From positions 2,196,501-2,260,500 of the forward strand of contig NZ_CP073745.1 of assembly GCF_024397975.1 (NCBI RefSeq): a stretch of DNA of 64,000 nt, in the 5' to 3' direction. This stretch comes from Bacterioplanoides sp. SCSIO 12839 (GTDB lineage: Bacteria; Pseudomonadota; Gammaproteobacteria; Pseudomonadales; Oceanobacteraceae). A program made the translations under genes and the position numbers. Within the stretch, counting starts at the first letter, position 1. Every line of letters starts with the position of its first letter. This document shows, in pieces, positions 36,271 to 45,700 of the stretch. The notes beneath the pieces are model-generated. The model saw only the letters and a program-made list of their open reading frames with translations. It made no database searches and was not told the origin of the DNA.

Positions 36271-36307
36271 AAAAAACCCCGGCCTCATACGAGAACCGGG
36301 GTTTTTT
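36271..36307 (-). terminator. Intrinsic terminator of malate synthase G
   Basis: AAAAAACCCCGG (36271-36282) pairs with CCGGGGTTTTTT (36296-36307), leaving T runs on both strands. It is 45 bp past the glcB stop codon. Confidence 0.92.
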
Positions 36308-36351
36308 AACGCGTCATCAACGCCTGAGCGCTGATGACCGAACGGCTTAAC

Positions 36352-38529
36352 TTACTGAGCCGCTTTGAACTTCAGGCGGTAAGCGTGCAGCAGTGGCTCA
36401 GTGTAACCACTTGGCTGCTCTTTACCTTTGAAGATCAGATCAGAAGCTGCCTGGAACGCGATGCCATCAAAGTTTGGCGCCATCGCAATGTAAGCAGGAT
36501 CGTTAGCATTCTGACCATCTACAACAGCAGCCATACGCTTCAGGCTGTCTTCAACCTGTTCTTTAGTACAGATGCCGTGCTCTAACCAGTTAGCCACGTG
36601 CTGAGAAGAGATACGCAGAGTTGCGCGGTCTTCCATCAGGCCAACGTTGTTGATATCAGGTACTTTGGAACAACCAACACCCGCGTCAACCCAACGTACA
36701 ACGTAACCCAGGATACCCTGACAGTTGTTGTCGATTTCGTTCTGGATGAACTCAGGCGTCAGCGCATCGGCTTCTGCTTTGCTCATCAGAGGCACAGTCA
36801 GGATGTCATCTACGTTGGCGTGTTCACGCTTCTTCAGCTCTTCCTGTACGGCGAATACGTCTACTGTGTGGTAGTGCATAGCGTGCAGAGTCGCAGCCGT
36901 TGGAGATGGAACCCATGCCGTGTTAGCACCGGCTTTAGGGTGGCCAATTTTCTGCTCCATCATCATGCCCATCTCATCCGGGATCGGCCACATGCCTTTA
37001 CCGATCTGAGCACGGCCAGACAGGGAAGTTTCCAGACCAGTGTCTACGTTCCAATCTTCGTAAGCGTTGATCCAGGTTTGTTGCTTCATAACAGTCTTAG
37101 CAACAAAAGGACCTGCCAGCATAGAGGTGTGCAACTCGTCACCAGTACGGTCTAAGAAGCCAGTGTTAATGAATACAACACGGTCTTTCGCAGAACGGAT
37201 ACACTCTTTCAGGTTAACGGTGGTGCGACGTTCTTCGTCCATGATGCCCATCTTCATAGTGAAGCGTGGCAGACCCAGAGCATCTTCAACACGACCAAAC
37301 AGTTCGTTTGCGAACGCAACTTCTTCAGGACCGTGCATCTTAGGTTTAACGATGTTCACAGAACCAGTCGTCGAGTTCTGGAATGGCGCATTACCTTTCA
37401 GATCGTGCATAGCGATCATGGTGGTCATCATGGCATCCATGATGCCTTCCGGCACTTCAGAACCATCAGCCAGCAGGATTGCAGGGTTAGTCATCAGGTG
37501 ACCAACGTTACGTACGAACAGCATCGAGCGGCCTTTCACAGTGAAAGTCTCGCCATTCAGGCCGGTGTACTCACGGTCTGGGTTCATTGTACGAGTAAAG
37601 GTCGTGCCACCTTTGGAAACTTCTTCAGCCAGGTCGCCTTTCATCAGACCTAACCAGTTGCCATAAGCAATCACTTTGTCTGCGCCATCAACACAAGCAA
37701 CGGAGTCTTCACAGTCCATAATGGTGGTCAGTGCCGATTCCATCGCGATGTCTTTTACGCCAGCCGCATCGGTAGAACCGATTGGGCTAGTAGCATCGAT
37801 CTGAATTTCAAAACGCAGGCCGTTGTTTTGCAGCAGGATGCCAGTCGGTGCGCTCGCGTCACCGGTGAAGCCTTGCAGTTGAGCTTCGTCTTTCAGACCA
37901 GTTACAGAACCGTCTTTCAGAGTCACAACCAACTTGCCATCTTCGATCGCGTATTTAGTGCTATCAGCTTGATCGCCAGCCGCCAGAGGCGCTGCTTCGT
38001 TCAGGAAGTTACGGGCATAAGCGATAACTTTGTCGCCACGTACCTGGTTGTAACCAGGACCTTTCTCTGCGCCACCTTCTTCAGAGATTGCTTTAGTGCC
38101 GTACAGCGCATCGTACAGAGAACCCCAACGAGCGTTGGAAGCGTTCAGAGCAAAACGTGCATTCATGATCGGCACAACCAGCTGAGGGCCAGCCATTTGA
38201 GCAATTTCAGGCTCAACATTGGCCGTTGTCGCCGCAAAGTCTTCACCTTCTGGCAGCAGGTAGCCAATTTCCTGCAGGAATGCTTTGTATTCCGGGAAGT
38301 TTAAATCCTGACCGCGACGCTCAGAGTGATATGCATCGATTTTAGCTTGCAGATCATCACGCTTAGCCAGCAGCGCCTTATTCTTAGGAGCCAGCTCGTT
38401 AGCGATTTGGTCAAAGTCTGCCCAGAATTTTTCGGCATCAACGCCGGTACCTGGAATCGCTTTGTCGGTGATGAAATCGTACAGTTCCTGAGCGACCTGG
38501 ATGCCACCCTTCTGAACGTATGCAGTCAT
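36352..38529 (-). CDS. glcB: Malate synthase G
   Basis: Condenses glyoxylate with acetyl-CoA to malate. 725 residues is the G-isoform length (A isoforms are about 530). Family motifs include [13 protein letters not shown]-like [35 protein letters not shown] (catalytic Arg and metal Glu) and [13 protein letters not shown]. It is transcribed alone, with its own terminator. The isocitrate lyase partner is not in the window. It would serve growth on fatty acids and two-carbon substrates. Confidence 0.97.
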   Translation of the reverse strand: MTAYVQKGGIQVAQELYDFITDKAIPGTGVDAEKFWADFDQIANELAPKNKALLAKRDDLQAKIDAYHSERRGQDLNFPEYKAFLQEIGYLLPEGEDFAATTANVEPEIAQMAGPQLVVPIMNARFALNASNARWGSLYDALYGTKAISEEGGAEKGPGYNQVRGDKVIAYARNFLNEAAPLAAGDQADSTKYAIEDGKLVVTLKDGSVTGLKDEAQLQGFTGDASAPTGILLQNNGLRFEIQIDATSPIGSTDAAGVKDIAMESALTTIMDCEDSVACVDGADKVIAYGNWLGLMKGDLAEEVSKGGTTFTRTMNPDREYTGLNGETFTVKGRSMLFVRNVGHLMTNPAILLADGSEVPEGIMDAMMTTMIAMHDLKGNAPFQNSTTGSVNIVKPKMHGPEEVAFANELFGRVEDALGLPRFTMKMGIMDEERRTTVNLKECIRSAKDRVVFINTGFLDRTGDELHTSMLAGPFVAKTVMKQQTWINAYEDWNVDTGLETSLSGRAQIGKGMWPIPDEMGMMMEQKIGHPKAGANTAWVPSPTAATLHAMHYHTVDVFAVQEELKKREHANVDDILTVPLMSKAEADALTPEFIQNEIDNNCQGILGYVVRWVDAGVGCSKVPDINNVGLMEDRATLRISSQHVANWLEHGICTKEQVEDSLKRMAAVVDGQNANDPAYIAMAPNFDGIAFQAASDLIFKGKEQPSGYTEPLLHAYRLKFKAAQ

Positions 38530-38863
38530 GATTAAGCCTCAAGTTAATAATGGATTCTGCCATGCAGAACCCGAGTCCATACAGTCAGGTGTTTTATAGG
38601 CCATGGCACTCAATAAAACAGCTAACCCAATATAAAGTCGCCGAAGTATACCTATCGATTCAGTCTTCTCCTATAACCCAAATTTATGTCCGGGATAAGG
38701 CGCATAAATACGAGCTATGCACTGCCACTTTGATTCATTGTGTCTGACCTGCTGCCTCTCCCCTTTAACTGCTGACATTTCCATACTTTTCGCGTGAAAG
38801 ACAAAAGCTATACAATACCTATACATAAAAGATGCATCATGTATGAATTCAAAGAGGTCATGT
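38530..38863. other. Non-coding divergent region between glcB and a small gene
   Basis: About 330 bp that should hold the promoters of minus-strand glcB and the plus-strand small gene. AT-rich TATACAAT and TATACA boxes near 38811-38825 may serve the small gene. I see no clear operator, repeat or structured leader. Confidence 0.45.
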
Positions 38864-39073
38864 ATGAGTAACAAAAAGCAGGCACCCGCCGAGCAGCGTC
38901 AGCAGGAGCTGGAAAAACACATTGAACAATTTCTGAAACACGGTGGAAAAATCGAAAAGATTCAGCCGGGATTGACCGGCGAAAAGCATCCGTGGCTTAA
39001 AGGAAGGAAAACAGACAGGCCTAGTACCGTGGTGAAGTTGCCCCACCACATTGCCCCGGGCGTGATGATTTAA
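38864..39073 (+). CDS. Small charged hypothetical protein
   Basis: 69 residues from ATG 38864, which has GAGG about 8 nt upstream; an in-frame ATG at 38843 lacks a site. The N half is a charged helix (EQRQQELEKHIEQFLKHGGK) followed by IEKIQPGLTGEKHPWLKGRK, a FL-x-x-GGKI-x-x-(I/V)-x-x-G layout seen in small Pseudomonas-type proteins of unknown role. No signal or membrane segment. Possibly a nucleic-acid- or RNA-polymerase-associated factor; this is a guess. Confidence 0.6.
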   Translation: MSNKKQAPAEQRQQELEKHIEQFLKHGGKIEKIQPGLTGEKHPWLKGRKTDRPSTVVKLPHHIAPGVMI

Positions 39074-39120
39074 TCACCCGTTTCGGTACAAGAAGTACGT
39101 CAAAAACAATCGGAGAGAAT

Positions 39121-39148
39121 GCTAAGGTTGTCAGCCGACAACCTTAGC
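39121..39148. terminator. Perfect hairpin between convergent genes
   Basis: GCTAAGGTTGTC (39121-39132) and GACAACCTTAGC (39137-39148) form a 12-bp perfect stem with loop AGCC. It lies between the plus-strand small gene and the end of the minus-strand lipoprotein. No strong T run follows on either side, so termination is not certain. Confidence 0.6.
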
Positions 39149-39158
39149 CACACGCACT

Positions 39159-42131
39159 TTATCTGCCAACAACTACAAATTCGCCGTTCACAAAACGAGC
39201 AACCCAGATATTGTTTTCCTGACGAATCTGGCCGTAAACAACGCCACGGAAGTTAATTGGGATAATGGCATCTTCTAATGTCGAGGCGTCTTCAGCTTCA
39301 GCGTCATTGCGCAACACACAACGCTCAAAGCGGCCTTCAGCATTGCTCACAAACGTATATGGCAACGGCGCCGCGCTGCTCTGCTGGCGAACCGACGTAA
39401 CCAGCGTACTATCCACCGTTTCCGTCGAGCCATCATCCAGTGTCAAAGAAACACCGTCTTTGAAGATGGTAACGTTTCCGGATTTCGCCACTTCCCCACG
39501 GGTGTCGTAGCTCAGCACAATCTGATCGAGGCCTGAGCCCGTTCCCAACGTTAATCCGCTATCAGCACTTGTCTCACTGTAATCGTGTGAAATGGCCGCA
39601 TTGACCTGATAACTATCCGGAGTTGATAACAAAAGAGAAGCATCCAGCAAAGTACGCGGGTCACTGGTACTGGAATCATCATCGTCGAGCACGACTTCGG
39701 TGGTAAAGCGCAATGCATTTAATCCCAACACCACAGGAGCGTACAGTGTGCCACTCATCGAAGCCGTACCTGTCACCTCATCCAGAATCAGACACTGCTG
39801 GTTATCGGGATTTTTAACGGTTGGCCAATCGATAAAATAGGTGCCACGATTGTCGATATTAATCCGCGATAACACCCCCACTTCCCACAGCTGATTCAGA
39901 GAGTCCTGAACATCACGTTCGCCCAATAAACGCTGGCGACCATCACAACGATCGACCACCCAGCTGCCATTGTCGTTCTTTAACGTACAACGCTCGAAAT
40001 CATGAGTAATGACAAAGTCATCTCGATCACCATCACCGTCCAGGTCAGAATCGTCTTCCACTGAACGAGTGGGTAAGAAACGATAACGAAGCGACTCACC
40101 GAGCGGCACGATCAGGTCAAAATATTCAGCAACCTGAACCTGTAACTGTTCCTGGCCAAAGCGATACATCGCCAGATCACTTTCTACACTGCCTTCAGGA
40201 TGAGCCGGATTGGTACGCTCGGATAAAAAGCCATTAAAGGAAGCAAACTTCAGCTCAGGATAAAACGTATCGGCATTGAGTGAGCGCGCCGATAAGCTCA
40301 GGGTGGTGAAATCATTATCGTCAGAGTTTTCACCCTGAATGGTATCGGAAATACGGCCACGCAACGTGACCGTCTCAATATTAAAACGGCGTTCATCCGC
40401 GTCGTTATCCGGATTTTTTACACCACGATAAAATTGGGTAAATGCACCTTCCAGTTCAAATTCATTCGCCTGTCCTTCATTGGCTGAAAAGTTGAAATCA
40501 GCCCAACGGATTTCATAAGCAATTTCTTCCATTGTGGTTTGAATTTCAGAAACGGCTTGCGGGTAAAAAATACGAATGCCAGCCGGCACCGATATTTCGT
40601 CACGCTCATCCGCATCGGTATAGGTATGGTCAACCACAAAGGTTAAGCCACCCTGCTGGTAAGTACCCTTAATCAACAGATCAATCGCCTGTGACTGAGC
40701 CGGGTTATCATCGGTATCGGATGGATTAACATCAGCAACCGCCTGAGAGACTGTCACCTGTCCGTTATTAATGGTTAAGACATTGTTCGCAAAACTGGCC
40801 GATTGCAGCCATTCCCAACCAGGCTCACCTTCATGGGTCGGGCAGGCACCGTTGGCGGACAGACACTCCAGGTATAACTGGCGTGTTTTGATGAAAGCAT
40901 CAACGATGGCATTAAAGTTAGCTTGTTGATCATTACCAATTTGACGCAATTCATCACGATAAGCCTTAATGCGCTCCTGATAACCAGTTTCAAAGAAACC
41001 GCTACCATCACCTAACAAACGTAAAAAGGCTTTTGAGCGTTCAATGCCCAACTCGATATCATTCGCCAGACTCTCACCAATTAGTGTGGCCACGGTTTCC
41101 GGCACAATCGCAGTAAGCTGACCTGGGTTGCCGTTTAATACTGCCGCTTCTGACTCCAACGAGTTAACGACTGAGGCGACAAATGCCGACACCTCGGCAT
41201 TCAGCCCTTCAACCTGCTTCAGGTTGTCGGCTGCCAGGGTGTAAATCTGCGCCAGAGACACCGCCTGGTCGCCACCCGACTGAATCAATTGTCCTTTATT
41301 GCTGACCAAATCTGCGCCAACCGCCTGAGCAAACGTGCCTTTATCCGGATTTGCAGCGGTGTAGTCCTGAGACAGTTTTTGCCAGGCGGCGAGAATCGCG
41401 CCGTAACGGATTGAGTAGAGAGCAGCACCAGTGTTTACCGTTGCCCACTCATTCAGCTGTGTCAGATCCGCAGGCTCACGGGTCTGAATATCATCAATAG
41501 CGAATAATTTGCTGACCTGGGAAATCGATTGAACAGCAGAGTTTGGAGAATAAAACCCGGTTTCAACCCAAACATTTTGTTCTGGAGTAATCCCCAGTGA
41601 ATCATCTCCTTGAAGATTTTCCACATAACTCAGCTGCAACCCCAGTTCGGCTGCCAGGTCAGTGAGCGGCGTTAAACGAACGTGTTCATTATTACGCAAC
41701 CCGAACGCAACCGTTCGCCAGTCCATGCCTGTGGTGACTGGATAGGTAGAGGCAAAAGCAACGTTATTGGCACAACCCGCTACCCACTGACAGGTGCGTG
41801 TTGTTCCGTTCGCATCACGACTCAGATCCTGCTCACGACCAGTGAGTTGAAACTGGTGAAGGTCGTTTTCGGGAATGGCGATGGTTACCTGACCTTCAGT
41901 ATCGGCTTCTGCAGAAGAGACTATTGGCTGTAACTCAAAATCAGCAGAAGGCAGACCCGAAGCCGCAATAATTTGTGAGCGCACCAGGCCATACTGAATA
42001 TCTTCCTGATTCACCTGTACCGAGACATCAATATTTGAGTCACTGGAATCACTATCAGAGTCGTTACTACATCCTGCCGCCAGAACAGCTGCCATCAATA
42101 CAGCAATCGGCATAAACCCATGTTTTTGCAT
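39159..42131 (-). CDS. Giant predicted lipoprotein (~990 residues), paralogue of the gene at 26632
   Basis: 990 residues with a lipoprotein signal ending in LAAGC and an Asp/Ser-rich linker (SNDSDSDSSDSNID). Shared with the other giant lipoprotein are an N-terminal Cys pair (RTCQWVAGC), one RC-x-L ... V-x-x-CD-x-R module (ERCTLKND ... DRCDGRQ), QVTIAIP near the start, and the ending VARFVNGEFVVVGR. An Asp-rich stretch (DDSDLDGDGDRDDF) looks like a calcium-binding loop. Unlike its paralogue it has no beta-barrel gene beside it. Function unknown. Confidence 0.75.
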   Translation of the reverse strand: MQKHGFMPIAVLMAAVLAAGCSNDSDSDSSDSNIDVSVQVNQEDIQYGLVRSQIIAASGLPSADFELQPIVSSAEADTEGQVTIAIPENDLHQFQLTGREQDLSRDANGTTRTCQWVAGCANNVAFASTYPVTTGMDWRTVAFGLRNNEHVRLTPLTDLAAELGLQLSYVENLQGDDSLGITPEQNVWVETGFYSPNSAVQSISQVSKLFAIDDIQTREPADLTQLNEWATVNTGAALYSIRYGAILAAWQKLSQDYTAANPDKGTFAQAVGADLVSNKGQLIQSGGDQAVSLAQIYTLAADNLKQVEGLNAEVSAFVASVVNSLESEAAVLNGNPGQLTAIVPETVATLIGESLANDIELGIERSKAFLRLLGDGSGFFETGYQERIKAYRDELRQIGNDQQANFNAIVDAFIKTRQLYLECLSANGACPTHEGEPGWEWLQSASFANNVLTINNGQVTVSQAVADVNPSDTDDNPAQSQAIDLLIKGTYQQGGLTFVVDHTYTDADERDEISVPAGIRIFYPQAVSEIQTTMEEIAYEIRWADFNFSANEGQANEFELEGAFTQFYRGVKNPDNDADERRFNIETVTLRGRISDTIQGENSDDNDFTTLSLSARSLNADTFYPELKFASFNGFLSERTNPAHPEGSVESDLAMYRFGQEQLQVQVAEYFDLIVPLGESLRYRFLPTRSVEDDSDLDGDGDRDDFVITHDFERCTLKNDNGSWVVDRCDGRQRLLGERDVQDSLNQLWEVGVLSRINIDNRGTYFIDWPTVKNPDNQQCLILDEVTGTASMSGTLYAPVVLGLNALRFTTEVVLDDDDSSTSDPRTLLDASLLLSTPDSYQVNAAISHDYSETSADSGLTLGTGSGLDQIVLSYDTRGEVAKSGNVTIFKDGVSLTLDDGSTETVDSTLVTSVRQQSSAAPLPYTFVSNAEGRFERCVLRNDAEAEDASTLEDAIIPINFRGVVYGQIRQENNIWVARFVNGEFVVVGR

Positions 42132-42341
42132 AACTTCCTAAACCATCAAATGTTGATTGCACTGCCTCCAGGCCAATTTTAAATCCCTATGCCAATTTTG
42201 AACATTGAGGGCGGCCAAGATTAAGACAACGCTGACACGAAATGGCCGCTATCATAACAGGGTTTATTTGCCTGTGTTTGCTGTTGCGGCCGTAAGGTTT
42301 GGTAAATGATGAAAATAATTCTGTCCAGGTAGTCAGCAGAG

Positions 42342-42370
42342 TTAACAGGCACAGGCTTTTTGGCTAAAAT
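42342..42370 (+). promoter_or_regulatory. Sigma70-type promoter of the QueD-like gene
   Basis: TTAACA (42342-42347) and TAAAAT (42365-42370), 17 bp apart, each differ from consensus by one base. Transcription would start about 15-20 bp before the strong GGAGG ribosome site of the gene at 42394. Confidence 0.75.
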
Positions 42371-42393
42371 GCCCGCCGCTTTTTGGAGGCTCT

Positions 42394-43236
42394 ATGCAAT
42401 TATTCGTTGATCAGTTAACCAATGTCGATTTCAGCTACCTGGATGCCCAGCGCGGCATGGTCGGTGAAACCTGGTGGGCCTCAGCCCTGCTGGATGGCGC
42501 CCTTGATGATCAGGGAATGATTTGTGATTTTGGCGTGGTAAAAAAAGTACTGCGCAACTGGCTGGATGACGATGTGGATCACCGTTTATTGTTGCCAGTC
42601 AAAAGCCCCAATCTGAGTTATACCCTCGAAAACGATCGGGTGGATCTGAGCTGGCAATACGCTGATGGCAAAACATTGCGGATGAAAGCGCCCAAACAAG
42701 CCGTTGCTCTGGTCGATGCAGAAGCCATTAATGCAGAGTCGGTGGCACAATGGTGTCGCGAACAATTGCGCGCCTTTTTTCCGGTTAATGTCGAACAGCT
42801 GACTCTCAGTTTTGAAGCGGAAGCCATCAACGGTGCCTCTTACCACTACAGTCATGGCCTGAAAAAACACGATGGAAACTGCCAGCGTATAGCCCATGGC
42901 CATCGCTCTCGCATTAAGATTTTTATTGACGGACAACGTTCTGCTGAACAGGAACAACTCTGGGCAAGACAATGGGCGGATATTTACCTGGGCAGCCAGG
43001 AGGATATTGTGTCACATGATAACGGCGAAATTCACTATCGCTATCAGGCACAGCAAGGTGAGTTTGAATTATGGATGCCGGAAGATCACTGTTATCTGAT
43101 GAACACTGACACCACGGTCGAATTTATTGCCAGCCACCTGGCTCAGACCATCAAACTGCAATTCCCCAACGCTGAGATAAAAGCACAAGCCTTTGAAGGC
43201 GTTAATAAAGGCGCCATTGCCATTGCCATTGCATAA
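42394..43236 (+). CDS. Two-domain 6-pyruvoyltetrahydropterin synthase/QueD-like protein
   Basis: 280 residues, about twice a normal QueD (about 120). The C-terminal half has the zinc and catalytic pattern of QueD: YHYSHGLKKH, then GNCQRIAHGHRSRIKI, giving Cys and the HGH pair. The N-terminal half carries the other QueD signature (GMICDFGVVKKVL ... DDDVDHRLLLP) but begins ETWWASALLDG and has no HGH, so it may be a degenerate tandem domain. GGAGG precedes the ATG and a near-consensus promoter lies upstream. No other queuosine or folate genes adjoin it. Reaction cannot be assigned from sequence. Confidence 0.75.
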   Translation: MQLFVDQLTNVDFSYLDAQRGMVGETWWASALLDGALDDQGMICDFGVVKKVLRNWLDDDVDHRLLLPVKSPNLSYTLENDRVDLSWQYADGKTLRMKAPKQAVALVDAEAINAESVAQWCREQLRAFFPVNVEQLTLSFEAEAINGASYHYSHGLKKHDGNCQRIAHGHRSRIKIFIDGQRSAEQEQLWARQWADIYLGSQEDIVSHDNGEIHYRYQAQQGEFELWMPEDHCYLMNTDTTVEFIASHLAQTIKLQFPNAEIKAQAFEGVNKGAIAIAIA

Positions 43237-43244
43237 TGACTGGC

Positions 43245-43832
43245 TCAACCTGCCTGCTCTGAATTACGAAAGTCTTCCTCTTCCATATTCTGGCGCAGTT
43301 TGCGCTGCCCCAGAATAAAAACAGTCAACGCCACCGGCAACAACCACCACAACCACTCGGCCATGGAGTCGGCATATTGCTTACCGAAAACATACGCCAC
43401 ACCAAAAATAGCGGCGGCCCACACCCAGATGGACACAACATTCGCAATAGTGAAAGTCCAGCCAGGTACTTTTGCCAGACCACAGGCGATATAACCAAAC
43501 GTGCGCAACCCCGGCATACAGCGGATCAGTGCTAACTGGTGCCACGGCGCTTTTTGCAATGGCGCCACCTGACGCTGAATCATATTGTGCTGAAAGCGTT
43601 TTGCTAACCAGGGGGAAAAATGCGCAGCCCGGCCAAACAGGTACAGAGCCGAGTCGCCGATAAACATGCCGGTACAGGTCGCTAGAAACGCCACCTCTGC
43701 CGAGACTTTGCCACTGGCGGCCAATAAGGCGGCACCAATGATCGCCAGGTCTTCGAGCATAAAGGTGGAAACAATAATGATGAGAACAATCCAGGCCGGA
43801 TGATCAGAATAGGTTAACAGTGAATCAAGCAT
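43245..43832 (-). CDS. DedA-family membrane protein
   Basis: 195 residues with about five hydrophobic segments. DedA (SNARE-associated/VTT) signatures: the glycine-rich region after the first helix (EDLAIIGAALLAA), FIGDSALYLFGR, and the conserved Arg in IRCMPGLRTFGYIACG. Family members are undecaprenyl-phosphate or phospholipid flippases and affect proton-motive force and envelope stress. It converges on the QueD-like gene with 8 bp between. Confidence 0.85.
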   Translation of the reverse strand: MLDSLLTYSDHPAWIVLIIIVSTFMLEDLAIIGAALLAASGKVSAEVAFLATCTGMFIGDSALYLFGRAAHFSPWLAKRFQHNMIQRQVAPLQKAPWHQLALIRCMPGLRTFGYIACGLAKVPGWTFTIANVVSIWVWAAAIFGVAYVFGKQYADSMAEWLWWLLPVALTVFILGQRKLRQNMEEEDFRNSEQAG

Positions 43833-43928
43833 GAAGGTGAACCAATAACAAATAACAGTCCGTAAAAGCTACGACCAATAAACAAAAATCGAGTTTACCA
43901 TCTTTATGTTGCAATTAATGGCAGAGAA

Positions 43929-45389
<1,461 letters not shown>

Positions 45390-45410
45390 GCATTTGCTGA
45401 AGTCAACTGC

Positions 45411-45437
45411 AAAGCCCTGATTCGTCGGGGCTTTTTT
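45411..45437 (+). terminator. Intrinsic terminator of purB
   Basis: AAAGCCC (45411-45417) pairs with GGGCTTT (from 45428), followed by a T tract (TTTTTTG). It is about 20 bp past the purB stop codon and precedes the repeat pair. Confidence 0.85.
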
Positions 45438-45455
45438 GTTGAACAACCCCCACAA

Positions 45456-45564
45456 TGCCACTAACACGGATTCTTTTAGCCGCCGCCCCGAAGGGGCATC
45501 CATGCCCCTGCCGGGCTACCGCGACATCCTGTCGCTGCTCTAAAAAGAATCCGTCTCAGCGGCA
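45456..45564 (-). repeat. Structured repeat, copy 3 (conserved strand minus)
   Basis: Outer arms 45456-45478 and 45541-45564 (TGCC-CT---ACGGATTCTTTT type) are inverted repeats over about 23 positions. Read on the minus strand, hairpin A (45521-45535) is the same 6-bp stem with GGA loop, GGTA (45517-45520) follows, and hairpin B (45485-45516) is 32 nt as in the other copies. Its stem is largely different from copies 1 and 2, but most changes are matched on both sides. The 5' linker is one or two nt shorter than in the others. It stands head-to-head with copy 2. Confidence 0.85.
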
Positions 45565-45566
45565 TC

Positions 45567-45679
45567 AAGCTGCCGACCAGTTGTTTGTTCGAAAGCAGCA
45601 ACAGGATGTTGCGGTAGGATCAAAGGCACAGGGATGTGCCTCTGATCCGGCGGCAGAACAAATTACTGGTTGGTAGCTT
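45567..45679 (+). repeat. Structured repeat, copy 2, in the roxA leader
   Basis: Outer arms 45567-45590 and 45656-45679 pair over 24 positions (20 Watson-Crick, 3 G-T, 1 mismatch). Hairpin A (45598-45612, GCAACA/TGTTGC, GGA loop), linker GGTA (45613-45616) and hairpin B (45617-45648, GGGA loop) match copy 1 at hairpin spacing and length. Two stem pairs are swapped on both sides relative to copy 1 (G-C to A-T). It ends 21 bp before the roxA start, on the sense strand. Confidence 0.88.
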
Positions 45680-45700
45680 AAAGCACTAAAGGCTCTTTCT

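Noticed and set aside
33201-38304. Several long antisense frames, e.g. 33201-33794 (197 aa) and 36598-37155 (185 aa)
   Set aside because: They lie fully inside clearly coding Fe-ADH and malate synthase genes, have no ribosome sites and no recognisable domains, so they are frame shadows.
45456-45679. Structured repeats as integron attC sites or a CRISPR array
   Set aside because: No GTTRRRY/RYYYAAC boxes, integrase or short spaced repeats were seen; the architecture is a nested three-stem form instead.
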